Source: Gordonia sp. KTR9 (GTDB lineage Bacteria > Actinomycetota > Actinomycetes > Mycobacteriales > Mycobacteriaceae). From it: a stretch of DNA of 64,000 bases. A model generated the notes under the pieces. The model saw only the letters and a list, made by a program, of their open reading frames with translations. It made no database searches and had not been told where the DNA came from. Of the stretch, positions 55,183-64,000 are shown in pieces. The stretch's first letter is position 1. Every line of letters begins with the position of its first letter. Location of the stretch: positions 2,232,001-2,296,000 of the forward strand of contig NC_018581.1 in assembly GCF_000143885.2 (NCBI RefSeq). Reading direction: 5' to 3'. The position numbers and the translations under genes were made by a program.

Positions 55183-55488
55183 GTGCCAGACCAGACCCGG
55201 ACCGACGACGGCACCGACCGCATCCGGCTGACCGCGCATGTCCACGGACACGTACAGGGCGTGGGCTTCCGGTGGTGGACGCGGTCCCGCGCCCTCGAAC
55301 TCGGTCTGGTGGGCTATGCCTCGAACCAGGCCGACGGTCGGGTGCTGGTCGTGGCCGAGGGGCCACGAGACAAGGCGCTCGCCCTGCTCGACGCATTGCG
55401 GTCCGGCACCACCCCGGGACAGGTGGACCTGGTGGTCGAGCGTGTGGATGAACCGCGCGGGGAGCTCGACGGCTTCGTCGAACGGTGA
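55183..55488 (+). CDS. acyP: Acylphosphatase
   Basis: A 101-aa acylphosphatase that hydrolyses acyl phosphates. VHGHVQGVGFRWWT provides the phosphate-binding loop and catalytic Arg; YASNQADGRV provides catalytic Asn. GTG 55183 begins 4 nt after the osmC-like stop. smc follows, as in related genomes. Confidence 0.93.
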   Translation: MPDQTRTDDGTDRIRLTAHVHGHVQGVGFRWWTRSRALELGLVGYASNQADGRVLVVAEGPRDKALALLDALRSGTTPGQVDLVVERVDEPRGELDGFVER

Positions 55489-55518
55489 GCGGAGCCCGAA
55501 ACACATCGCGATGGTGAG

Positions 55519-55524
55519 TAGTCT
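55519..55524 (+). promoter_or_regulatory. -10 element TAGTCT of leaderless smc
   Basis: TAGTCT ends 8 nt before smc GTG 55533; no Shine-Dalgarno is seen. Confidence 0.45.
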
Positions 55525-55532
55525 GTACCGTC

Positions 55533-58500
55533 GTGCACCTCAAAAGCCTGACCCTGAAGGGCTTCAAGTCGTTCGCCTCGGCGACGACCCTGCGCTTCGA
55601 GCCGGGTATCACGTGCGTCGTCGGGCCCAACGGCTCCGGTAAGTCGAACGTCGTCGACGCCCTGACCTGGGTGATGGGCGAGCAGGGGGCCAAAGCGCTG
55701 CGCGGCGGGAAGATGCAGGACGTCATCTTCGCCGGCACGTCCGGCCGCCCGCCACTGGGCCGCGCCGAGGTGACGCTGACCATCGACAACGCCGACGGGG
55801 CGCTGCCCATCGAGTACTCCGAGGTGTCGATCACCCGCCGGATGTTCCGCGACGGGGCCGGCGAATACGAGATCAACGGCAGTTCGTGCCGACTGATGGA
55901 CGTGCAGGAGCTGCTGTCGGATTCGGGCATCGGCCGCGAGATGCACGTGATCGTCGGGCAGGGTCGGCTGTCGGCGATCCTCGAGTCCCGGCCCGAGGAC
56001 CGACGCGCGTTCATCGAAGAGGCGGCCGGTGTCCTCAAACATCGCAAGCGCAAGGAAAAGGCAGTCCGCAAGCTCGACGCGATGCAGGCCAATCTGGCGC
56101 GCCTGACCGACCTGACCGCCGAACTCCGCCGTCAGCTCAAGCCGCTCGGTCGTCAGGCCGAGGTGGCACGCCGTGCCCAGACCGTGCAGGCCGACCTCCG
56201 CGACGCCCGGTTGCGTCTGGCCGCCGACGACCTCGTCACCCGCCGGATGGAGATGGCCGAACACGCCGCCGTCGAGGACGAGGTCCGCCGCAGGCAGGAC
56301 GAGGTGGCCGCCGAGCTGGACCGCGCGAACGCGGAAGTGGCCGAACACGAACAGCATCTCGCCGAGATCACACCGGCCGCCGCTGCTGCGAACCGTGCGT
56401 GGTTCCGGTTGTCGGCGCTCGCCGAGCGCGTCGACGCGACCCGCCGGGTGGCCGCCGAACGCAGCCGATACCTCAGTGAGCCGGTGGGTCAGACGTCTGG
56501 GCCCGACCCCGACGAGCTCGACGAGCAAGCCCTCGAGGCGGCCGAACTCGAAGCCGAACTGACCGAGGGCGTCGAGATCGCCGCCGAGCAGCTCGAAACC
56601 GCCAGAGAAGTGCTCGGTGAGCGCGAATCGATCGCGGAAGCGGCCGAGGCCGCCCATCTCGCCGCGGTCCGGGCCATCGCCGACCGGCGTGAGGGGCTCG
56701 CGCGGCTGGAGGGCCAGGTGGACAACCTGCGGACCCGCTCGGAGTCGGCCGACGCCGACGCCCAGCGCCTCACCGACGCGATCTCGACCGCCGTCGAACG
56801 GGCCGAAGTTGCTGTGACGCAACAGGATTCGGCTGCGGGCGAGCTGGCGCAACTGGAGGCCGCCGAACGTGCGCTCGACGAACACCACGAACGCTGCGTC
56901 GCCGCGCTGAACCTGTCCAACGAGCGCGTGGCCACCTTGCAGGCCGCACACCGCGAGGCCGAGCACGCCATCGCCTCGTTGTCGGCGCGAGTCGACGCGC
57001 TCGCCATGGGACTCGAACGAGGCGACGGTGGCGCGTGGTTGCTGGAGAACGCGCCCGACGGTCTCCTCGGTCCGATGTCGGAGCTGGTCACCGTCGAGCC
57101 GGGCTACGAGACCGCCATCGCCGGGGCGCTCGGACCTGCGGTCGACGGCATCGTCACCGTGGACGGGGTCGCCGCGGTGCGGGCGTTGGAGGCACTCAAG
57201 TCGGGCGACGGGGGACGGGCCGCGCTGATCTGTGGCGGACTCACCGGTCCGGATCGGCGGGGCGAGATCGCGTTGCCGGACGGGGCGAGGTGGGCCGCCT
57301 CGGTGGTCGACACCCGGCCGGAGATCCGCGGCGCCATCGACACCGTCCTGGCCGACACCGTGATCGTCGACGATCCCGCGCAAGGGCTCGAGCTCGCCCG
57401 CCGTCTCGGTGTACGCGCGGTGACCCCCGCCGGAGACCGCATCTCGGCGGCGTCGGTCGAAGGTGGCTCCTCGCGCCGGCCCTCCACGCTGGAGGTCCAG
57501 TCGGCCATCGACGCGGCGACCGCCGAACTCACCGCGACGCGCCGACGCGTCGAAGAACTGGAGGCGGCGCTCAACGGGGCGCTGACCGAACAGCACGAGC
57601 GCCGGGAGGCGGCCGAGGAGGCGCTCGCCGCCCTCCACGAGTCCGACGCCAGCGTCGGAGCGGCATACGAACAGATGGCCCGGCTCGGCCAGGAGATCCG
57701 GGCGGCTCGCGCCGAGGCCGACAAACTGACGCGACAGCGGAACCTGCTCGAGAAAGGCCGCGCGGACACCCTGCAATCCCTGCAGGAACTCACCGAGCGA
57801 CTCCGGCTCGCCCGGGACGAGTCCGACGCGGGGACCGAGATGTCGACCGACGACTCCGAACGCGCCACCGCGTCGGCGGCCGTCGGCGTGGCGCGCAGCG
57901 CGGAGATGGAGGCCCGTCTGACGCTGCGGACCGCCGAAGAACGCCTGGCCTCGGTCCGGGGCAAGGCGGACTCGCTGCGCCGCGCCGCACAGCGCGAGCG
58001 GGAGGCACGCGAGCGGGCCCGTCGCCAGGACGAGATCCGGCGACAGGCCGCCGGGGTCGCGGCGGCCGTCGAACGCGCCGGCGCCCAGGTGAGTGAACGC
58101 CTCGCCGCCGCGGTGGCGTCGGCCCAGGCCGGACGCGACGAACTCGAAGAGATCCGCACCGCGCGCACCGCGACCCTGGACGAGCTGCGGGTGCGGGCAG
58201 GCGAACTGACCACCACCCTGAACTCGCTGCGCGACACCGTCCACCGCGACGAGGTGGCGCGGGCCCAGGTCGCGCTGCGGATCGAGCAGCTCGAAGAGCA
58301 GGTCCTCGAGACCTTCGCGATCGCCCCCGACGATCTGATCGCCGAGTATGGTCCCGACGTGCCGATGCCCCCGTCGGCACTGGAGATGGCCGAGTACGAG
58401 CAGGCCAGGGAGCGCGGCGAGCAGGTCGTCGCCCCGGCCCCGATGCCGTACAACCGGGCGACCCAGGAAGCCCGTGCGAAGAAGGCGCAGAAGGACCTCA

Positions 58501-59141
58501 ACACGCTCGGTAAGGTCAACCCGCTCGCACTCGAGGAGTTCGCCGCGCTCGAGGAGCGGTACAACTTCCTGTCGTCGCAGCTCGAAGACGTCAAGGCGGC
58601 GCGCAAAGACCTGCTCGACGTCGTCGAAGACGTCGACGCCCGCATCCTGCAGGTGTTCACCGAGGCCTATGCCGACGTGGAACGCGAATTCGCCCAGGTC
58701 TTCCAGACACTGTTCCCGGGTGGCGAGGGCCGACTCGTCCTCACCGAACCCGGCGACATGCTGACGACGGGCATCGAGGTCGAGGCGCGTCCGCCCGGTA
58801 AGAAGGTCAAGCGGCTCTCGCTGCTGTCGGGTGGGGAGAAGTCGCTGACCGCGGTCGCGATGCTGGTGGCGATCTTCCGCGCGCGTCCGTCCCCGTTCTA
58901 CGTCATGGACGAGGTCGAGGCCGCACTCGACGACACCAACCTGCGGCGACTCATCACTCTGTTCGAGCAACTGCGAGAGAAGTCCCAGCTCATCGTCATC
59001 ACCCACCAGAAGCCCACGATGGAGGTCGCGGACGCGCTCTACGGCGTCAGCATGCGCGGCGACGGCATCACGACGGTCATCTCGCAACGCATGCGCGGAG
59101 TGAACATGCCCGTCGGTCAACAGGAGGACACCAGCCAGTGA
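55533..59141 (+). CDS. smc: Chromosome segregation protein SMC
   Basis: A 1202-aa condensin SMC. Walker [10 protein letters not shown] is at 31-39, long coiled coils flank a hinge around 495-640, the signature [11 protein letters not shown] includes 1099-1103, and Walker B is [11 protein letters not shown] (D1126, E1127). It organises origin-proximal DNA with ScpA/ScpB. The stop overlaps the ftsY start (GTGA). Confidence 0.97.
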   Translation: MHLKSLTLKGFKSFASATTLRFEPGITCVVGPNGSGKSNVVDALTWVMGEQGAKALRGGKMQDVIFAGTSGRPPLGRAEVTLTIDNADGALPIEYSEVSITRRMFRDGAGEYEINGSSCRLMDVQELLSDSGIGREMHVIVGQGRLSAILESRPEDRRAFIEEAAGVLKHRKRKEKAVRKLDAMQANLARLTDLTAELRRQLKPLGRQAEVARRAQTVQADLRDARLRLAADDLVTRRMEMAEHAAVEDEVRRRQDEVAAELDRANAEVAEHEQHLAEITPAAAAANRAWFRLSALAERVDATRRVAAERSRYLSEPVGQTSGPDPDELDEQALEAAELEAELTEGVEIAAEQLETAREVLGERESIAEAAEAAHLAAVRAIADRREGLARLEGQVDNLRTRSESADADAQRLTDAISTAVERAEVAVTQQDSAAGELAQLEAAERALDEHHERCVAALNLSNERVATLQAAHREAEHAIASLSARVDALAMGLERGDGGAWLLENAPDGLLGPMSELVTVEPGYETAIAGALGPAVDGIVTVDGVAAVRALEALKSGDGGRAALICGGLTGPDRRGEIALPDGARWAASVVDTRPEIRGAIDTVLADTVIVDDPAQGLELARRLGVRAVTPAGDRISAASVEGGSSRRPSTLEVQSAIDAATAELTATRRRVEELEAALNGALTEQHERREAAEEALAALHESDASVGAAYEQMARLGQEIRAARAEADKLTRQRNLLEKGRADTLQSLQELTERLRLARDESDAGTEMSTDDSERATASAAVGVARSAEMEARLTLRTAEERLASVRGKADSLRRAAQREREARERARRQDEIRRQAAGVAAAVERAGAQVSERLAAAVASAQAGRDELEEIRTARTATLDELRVRAGELTTTLNSLRDTVHRDEVARAQVALRIEQLEEQVLETFAIAPDDLIAEYGPDVPMPPSALEMAEYEQARERGEQVVAPAPMPYNRATQEARAKKAQKDLNTLGKVNPLALEEFAALEERYNFLSSQLEDVKAARKDLLDVVEDVDARILQVFTEAYADVEREFAQVFQTLFPGGEGRLVLTEPGDMLTTGIEVEARPPGKKVKRLSLLSGGEKSLTAVAMLVAIFRARPSPFYVMDEVEAALDDTNLRRLITLFEQLREKSQLIVITHQKPTMEVADALYGVSMRGDGITTVISQRMRGVNMPVGQQEDTSQ

Positions 59142-60718
59142 ACACCGGAATCATCATCGGCATCGTCGTCGCGGTACTCGTCGTGATCGCGTTGATCGTG
59201 CTCGGTCTGGTGCTGTCGCGCCGCCGGCGCATCTCGCTCACCGACGAACGGCAGCCGGAGGTCGTCGACGGCACGACCCGTCAGGTCGACCGGTCCGGGG
59301 GATACCAGGCCGGATCGGGCTTCAGCTTCAGCCGCGGGGAGACCGCGCTCGCCGAACCGCCCCGACGCGAGCCGCAACCCCGGACACCGGAACCCCCGGC
59401 GCCCGCGCCCGAGGTGGTGCGGCCCGCGGGGGACCGCACGGACGTGGACGGCCAGCCGGGTGTCGGCGACGACGCCGCGGTCCCGCGCGACTCGATCCGA
59501 CGCGGCGTCACCGAGGTGTCGCTTCCCGAGCCGGACACAGCAGAGCCGGAGATCGCCGAACCCGAGACACCAGCGCCCGGGACACGGGAGTCCGAGGCGG
59601 CGGCGCCCGAGAGCACACTGCCGGAGACGGCCGATCCCGCGGTCGTCGAACCCGAGGTCACCGAACCCGGGGTCACCGAACCCGAGGTCATCGAGCCCGA
59701 GCCGGTCACGGCCGAGCCGGAACCGGAGACCGTCGAACCCGAGACGCGGGTGCCCGACGATGTCGCGCAGGCGACCACGGCGCCACCGCTGGACGACATC
59801 GCGCCGACGGCCGGCCGGATCGGTCGCCTGCGTGGCCGTCTGTCCCGGTCGCAGGGCGCGATCGGCAAGGGAGTACTCGGACTCCTCGGTGCCGGCGACC
59901 TCGACGAGGACAGCTGGGAGGAGATCGAGGACACCCTCGTGATGGCCGACCTCGGAGCCTCGACCACGGCCGTCGTCGTCGAGACGCTGCGTACCGAACT
60001 CGCGGCCAATCCGGTCCGGACCGCGGGCGAGGCCCGCGCGTTGCTCAAGCGGGTCCTGGTCGACCAGCTCGACCCGACGCTCGACCGGTCCATCCGGGCG
60101 CTTCCGCACGCCGGCCGTCCCGCGGTCGTGCTCGTCGTGGGGGTCAACGGAACCGGCAAGACCACCACGACCGGCAAACTGGCGCGGGTGCTCGTCGCCG
60201 ACGGACGCCGCGTCCTGCTCGGTGCCGCCGACACCTTCCGCGCCGCCGCCGCCGACCAGCTGCAGACCTGGGGCGAGCGGGTCGGTGCCGAGATCGTGCG
60301 CGGCAAGGAGCAGTCCGATCCGGCCGCGGTGGCGTTCGACGCGGTCGACCGCGGTATCGAGACCGGCGTCGACGTCGTCATGATCGACACCGCCGGACGC
60401 CTGCACACCAAGACCGGACTGATGGACGAGCTGGGCAAGGTCAAGCGCGTCGTCGAGAAGAAGGCGCCTGTCGACGAGGTGCTGCTCGTGCTCGACGCGA
60501 CCGTCGGACAGAACGGGCTGATGCAGGCCCGCGTCTTCGCCGAGGTCGTCAACATCACCGGCGTCGTGCTCACCAAACTCGACGGCACCGCCAAGGGCGG
60601 CATCGTGTTCCACGTGCAGAAGGAGCTCGGGGTGCCGGTCAAGCTCGTCGGGCTCGGCGAAGGCGCCGACGATCTCGCACCCTTCGAGCCGGAGGCGTTC
60701 GTCGACGCCCTCCTGTGA
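59138..60718 (+). CDS. ftsY: Signal recognition particle receptor FtsY
   Basis: A 526-aa SRP receptor. An N-terminal TM helix (about 4-27) and a long acidic Pro/Glu-rich linker (about 30-220) precede the NG domain: G1 GVNGTGKTT at 335-343, DTFRAAA, DTAGR, and TKLDG. It guides ribosomes with nascent membrane proteins to SecYEG. GTG 59138 overlaps the smc stop. The [10 protein letters not shown]-type repeats in the linker are low complexity. Confidence 0.96.
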   Translation: MNTGIIIGIVVAVLVVIALIVLGLVLSRRRRISLTDERQPEVVDGTTRQVDRSGGYQAGSGFSFSRGETALAEPPRREPQPRTPEPPAPAPEVVRPAGDRTDVDGQPGVGDDAAVPRDSIRRGVTEVSLPEPDTAEPEIAEPETPAPGTRESEAAAPESTLPETADPAVVEPEVTEPGVTEPEVIEPEPVTAEPEPETVEPETRVPDDVAQATTAPPLDDIAPTAGRIGRLRGRLSRSQGAIGKGVLGLLGAGDLDEDSWEEIEDTLVMADLGASTTAVVVETLRTELAANPVRTAGEARALLKRVLVDQLDPTLDRSIRALPHAGRPAVVLVVGVNGTGKTTTTGKLARVLVADGRRVLLGAADTFRAAAADQLQTWGERVGAEIVRGKEQSDPAAVAFDAVDRGIETGVDVVMIDTAGRLHTKTGLMDELGKVKRVVEKKAPVDEVLLVLDATVGQNGLMQARVFAEVVNITGVVLTKLDGTAKGGIVFHVQKELGVPVKLVGLGEGADDLAPFEPEAFVDALL

Positions 60719-60819
60719 ATTCCCGCGGGTGCTGCTGTGAATTCGGGATCTGTGATCGGAAACCTGGTGTTAGCGGTCGCCCGCCGAACCTGAGAGACGG
60801 CTCAGAGCCGAACTGGGGC

Positions 60820-60867
60820 GTTACATGGGCGAAATATAAACCGGCCAGGGGGTTACGCGCCTGAAAC
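60820..60867. promoter_or_regulatory. Two GlnR-type boxes upstream of amt
   Basis: GTTAC-ATGGGC-GAAAT (60820-60835) and GTTAC-GCGCCT-GAAAC (60852-60867) match the GlnR pattern GTNAC-N6-GAAAC; the two are 32 bp apart, about three turns. GACAAT at 60898-60903 may be the -10, putting the boxes near -45 to -90. Confidence 0.75.
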
Positions 60868-60950
60868 GTCGGGGCACCACGGCTGAAACCGACTGCGGAC
60901 AATCTCTTTGGAGGCGCCGAGCCGTCGGCGCATCCTGAGGAGGTTTCGTA

Positions 60951-62303
60951 GTGGATTTGGCTCAGTTGCCAAACGAATCGTTTGGCCCGATAGACACGGG
61001 CAACACGGCATTCATGCTCGTGTCGGCCGCCATGGTGTTGCTGATGACCCCAGGTCTCGCCTTCTTCTACGGGGGGTTGGCGCGAGGCAAGTCTGTCCTG
61101 AACATGATGATGATGTCCTTCGGGGCACTGGCGACGGTGAGCGTCGTGTACGTGCTCTGGGGCTTCTCGATGTCGTTCAGCGATGGTTTCACCGGCAACA
61201 GCGACATCGGCGGCATCTTCGCGAACCCGTTCGCGCTGTTCGGGTCGGATCAGCTCATGAACACCATCGGGGAGGGTGACACCGAGCAGTACGTCACCGG
61301 CGGACTCAGCATCCCCGCCATCGTCTTCATGGGATTCCAGCTGACCTTCGCGGTCATCACCGTCGCGCTGATCAGCGGTGCGCTCGCCGAGCGGGTGAAG
61401 TTCTCGACCTGGCTCGTCTTCACCGTGCTGTGGTCGACGATCGTGTACTTCCCGCTGTCGCACATGGTGTGGGGTGGACTCGTCGGTGGCGGCGGCCTGC
61501 TCGGCGCCGGTGAGGACGGTCTGGCCGCCAAGATGTTCGGCGTCGACGAGGAGGGGTCGGCCAATGTCGCACCCATCGACTTCGCCGGCGGCACCGTGGT
61601 CCACATCAACGCCGGTATCGCTGCGCTGGTGCTCGTGCTCATCATCGGCAAGCGTGTCGGGTTCGGTCGTACCGCATACCGTCCGCACAACATCCCGTTC
61701 GTCATGCTGGGTGCCGCACTCCTCTGGTTCGGATGGTTCGGGTTCAACGTCGGCTCCGAGCTGGGCGCCGACCTCCTCGCCGGACAGGTGTGGGTCAACA
61801 CCACGGCGGCAACGGCCGCCGCGATCATCGGCTGGCTCGTCGTGGAGGTCATCCGCGACAAGCACGCGACGAGCGTCGGTGCCGCATCGGGCATCGTCGC
61901 CGGTCTGGTCGCCATCACCCCGGCCTGTGGTTCGCTGACGCCGGTCGGCTCGCTGATCCTGGGCCTCATCGCCGGTGCCCTCGCCGCGACGGCCATCGGG
62001 CTGAAGAACAAGTTCGGTTACGACGACTCGCTCGACGTCGTGGGGGTCCACCTCGTCGCCGGCCTGTGGGGCACCGTCGCGATCGGTCTCATCGGCAAGG
62101 ACGTGGGCCTGTTCTGGGGCGGCGACTACAAGCAGCTCGTGGTCCAGGTCGTCATCGCCCTCTTCGCACTCGTGTTCACCGGTGTGCTCACCGCGATCAT
62201 CGCCTTCGTCCTCAAGCCTCTGGGTTGGCGGGTCAGCGATGAGGACGAGAAGACCGGCATCGACGAGGCAGAACACGCCGAGACGGCCTATGAGCTGGCA
62301 TGA
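60951..62303 (+). CDS. amt: Ammonium transporter
   Basis: A 450-aa Amt/Mep channel with 11 expected TM helices that imports ammonium when nitrogen is scarce. The twin-His pair is H218 (VVHINAG) and H367 (GVHLVAG); DFAGGTVVHINAG is the family signature. GTG 60951 follows AGGAGG by 8 nt. It leads amt-glnK-glnD and is preceded by GlnR boxes, so it should be induced under nitrogen limitation. Confidence 0.96.
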   Translation: MDLAQLPNESFGPIDTGNTAFMLVSAAMVLLMTPGLAFFYGGLARGKSVLNMMMMSFGALATVSVVYVLWGFSMSFSDGFTGNSDIGGIFANPFALFGSDQLMNTIGEGDTEQYVTGGLSIPAIVFMGFQLTFAVITVALISGALAERVKFSTWLVFTVLWSTIVYFPLSHMVWGGLVGGGGLLGAGEDGLAAKMFGVDEEGSANVAPIDFAGGTVVHINAGIAALVLVLIIGKRVGFGRTAYRPHNIPFVMLGAALLWFGWFGFNVGSELGADLLAGQVWVNTTAATAAAIIGWLVVEVIRDKHATSVGAASGIVAGLVAITPACGSLTPVGSLILGLIAGALAATAIGLKNKFGYDDSLDVVGVHLVAGLWGTVAIGLIGKDVGLFWGGDYKQLVVQVVIALFALVFTGVLTAIIAFVLKPLGWRVSDEDEKTGIDEAEHAETAYELA

Positions 62304-62350
62304 CGCTCGAGCCCAATCGCTACTACGCTGATTCCTGTGGAGAGGGATAA

Positions 62351-62692
<342 letters not shown>

Positions 62693-62724
62693 CGAGCCCG
62701 TGCTGCGTTGACGAACTCCGGTGA

Positions 62725-62763
62725 ACGGCCCCGTGCCCGACGACCAGTCGGGCGCGGGGCCGT
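62725..62763. terminator. Hairpin between glnK and glnD
   Basis: A 17-bp stem (62725-62741 with 62747-62763, one G-T pair, loop GACCA) with no U-tract. It may end most amt-glnK transcripts before glnD. Confidence 0.65.
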
Positions 62764-62802
62764 ACCATTCGACAGCGCGAATCATCCTCTCTCCCTCACA
62801 CT

Positions 62803-64000
62803 TTGGAGGCAGTCGTAAGCGCCGCAGACCTGGCCAAGACCCGACGGCAACTCACCGAATCCGGCCGCTCGGGAAAACTCGACGCACCGGCATTGCGCCA
62901 GGTGCTCGTCGACCTGCACGAGTTCTGGCTGACCAGCAAGGGCGCCGAACTCGGCATCAAGCCGCATAGTGGCTTCGCGATCGTCGCCGTCGGCGGACTC
63001 GGGCGCGGCGAGATGCTCCCGTACTCCGACCTCGATCTGATCCTGCTGCACGACGACATGCCCGCCGAACGGGTGTCCGAGGTGGCCGACGGTCTCTGGT
63101 ATCCGTTGTGGGACGCCAACATCCCGCTCGACCACAGCGTCCGGACGGTGCCGCAGGCGATGCAGGTCGCGGGTGACGACGTCACCGCGGCGCTCGGCTT
63201 GCTCGAAGCCCGCCACATCGCCGGCGACGAGGACCTGTCCACCCTGCTGATCAGCGGCGTCCGCCAGCAGTGGCGCAACGACATCCGCAATCGGTTCCCC
63301 GAGGTCGTCTCCCACGCCCAGGACCGCTGGCGGCGCGCGGGCGACATCGCGCACCGTGCCGAACCGGACCTCAAGAACGGCCGGGGCGGGTTGCGCGACG
63401 TGCAGCTCCTGGGAGCACTGGCGATCGCTCAGCTCACCCACGGGATGGCGAGCCTGCGCCCCGACTCGCCCGGCGCCGGACCGCAGGTCGCCTACACCCG
63501 GCTCCTCGACATCCGCACCGAACTGCACCGCATCGCCGGGCGTCCCCGCGAGCACGTGCAGGCGCAGGACGCCGACGAGATCGGGGCGGCGCTCCGGATC
63601 GGGGACCGGTTCGATCTCGCCCGGGTCATCAGCGACTCGGCCCGCACCGTCAGCTACTCCATCGACGTCGGCCTGCGGACCGCCGGCAACGCCCTGCCGC
63701 GCCGCGGACTGGCGAAGCTTCGGCGCTCGCCCCTCCGCCGTCCGCTCGACGAGGGCGTGGTCGAGCACAGCGGCGAAATCGTCTTGGCGCGCAACGCGAT
63801 CCCGAGCAAGGACCCGGGCCTCATCCTGCGCGTGGCGGCGGCGTCGGCACGCACCGGCCTGCCCATCAGCGCTTCGACGCTGAGCCGACTGGCCGACTAC
63901 GCGCCGGAACTCCGCGAGCCGTGGCCCGCCGAGGCGCGCAGCGACCTGCTCGTCCTGCTGAGTTCGGGACACCACATGGTCGACCCGATCGAGGCGCTCG
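62803..64000 (+). CDS. glnD: PII uridylyl/adenylyltransferase GlnD (3' end outside window)
   Basis: About 399 residues of GlnD are visible; the frame is still open at the window edge. The nucleotidyltransferase motif [19 protein letters not shown] is at about 64-82 with D76 and D78, followed by [11 protein letters not shown]. It modifies and demodifies PII according to glutamine. No ATG or GTG lies between the last in-frame stop (62722) and codon 902-position GTG; TTG 62803 yields MEA, the same start as the M. tuberculosis protein from memory, so I use it, although GGAGG lies inside this start region rather than upstream. Confidence 0.88.
   Translation, partial: MEAVVSAADLAKTRRQLTESGRSGKLDAPALRQVLVDLHEFWLTSKGAELGIKPHSGFAIVAVGGLGRGEMLPYSDLDLILLHDDMPAERVSEVADGLWYPLWDANIPLDHSVRTVPQAMQVAGDDVTAALGLLEARHIAGDEDLSTLLISGVRQQWRNDIRNRFPEVVSHAQDRWRRAGDIAHRAEPDLKNGRGGLRDVQLLGALAIAQLTHGMASLRPDSPGAGPQVAYTRLLDIRTELHRIAGRPREHVQAQDADEIGAALRIGDRFDLARVISDSARTVSYSIDVGLRTAGNALPRRGLAKLRRSPLRRPLDEGVVEHSGEIVLARNAIPSKDPGLILRVAAASARTGLPISASTLSRLADYAPELREPWPAEARSDLLVLLSSGHHMVDPIEAL

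Noticed and set aside
55314..59120. 1268-aa open frame on the minus strand opposite smc
   Set aside because: It is an antisense shadow created by high GC third positions of smc; no motifs and no start signals.

Overview
The window is one contiguous stretch of a high-GC actinobacterial chromosome. Strong codon bias, mycobacterial-type gene content (SepIVA, ectABC, tandem clpP1-clpP2, a CtaJ/DUF5130 pair, an L,D-transpeptidase, a lysin-B-like hydrolase) and gene order close to Mycobacterium tuberculosis (aglA-glbO-HNH-DUF5130-pepN-Rv2466c-rpiB-nei1-tig-clpP1-clpP2-clpX, then valS-folC-DUF4233-ndk-rne-rplU-rpmA-obg-proB, then rsmD-coaD-sepIVA-DUF177-rnc-mutM-osmC-acyP-smc-ftsY-amt-glnK-glnD) point to a mycolate-containing member of the Mycobacteriales. 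A Gordonia-like organism is my inference, not something the sequence proves. No phage, IS element, integrase or CRISPR array was recognised.

Layout. 1-4.4 kb: tail of an unknown gene, alpha-glucosidase and truncated hemoglobin, an HNH nuclease, and a cytochrome oxidase accessory pair preceded by a tiny leaderless ORF. 4.4-8.2 kb: dicarboxylate transporter divergent from a CitA/DcuS-type two-component system. 8.2-17.7 kb: aminopeptidase N, a double-TetR regulator with a C-terminal frameshift, mycothiol-type DsbA protein, M48 protease, rpiB, a Nei-family glycosylase, a cupin, a lysin-B-like hydrolase and an L,D-transpeptidase. 17.7-26.8 kb: small zinc-ribbon and secreted proteins, tRNA-Gly and tRNA-Pro, the protein quality-control block (tig, clpP1, clpP2, clpX), and a molybdopterin oxidoreductase divergent from mobA. 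26.8-41 kb: translation, folate, nucleotide and RNA-decay genes ending in a sirtuin. 41-45.2 kb: a TetR/hydrolase pair with a clear operator and an ectABC osmolyte cluster. 45.3-64 kb: core genes ending with the nitrogen module amt-glnK-glnD, whose promoter carries GlnR-type boxes.

The clear accessory segment is about 49.75-54.72 kb, between mutM and osmC, which are neighbours in related genomes. It has atypical, AT-richer codon use and holds a 301-aa coiled-coil protein with a possible pPIWI-associated-nuclease-like C-terminus, a 37-aa basic ORF, and a 922-aa PHP-phosphoesterase/SMC-like ATPase of the TrlF type whose start overlaps the stop of the 37-aa ORF. This is the best candidate for a little-described (probably defence) system.

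A second theme is leaderless transcription. At least a dozen genes have a TANNNT-like -10 element ending 6-8 nt before the start codon, including a 22-bp divergent intergenic region (rpiB/M48 protease) in which two such -10 elements overlap.
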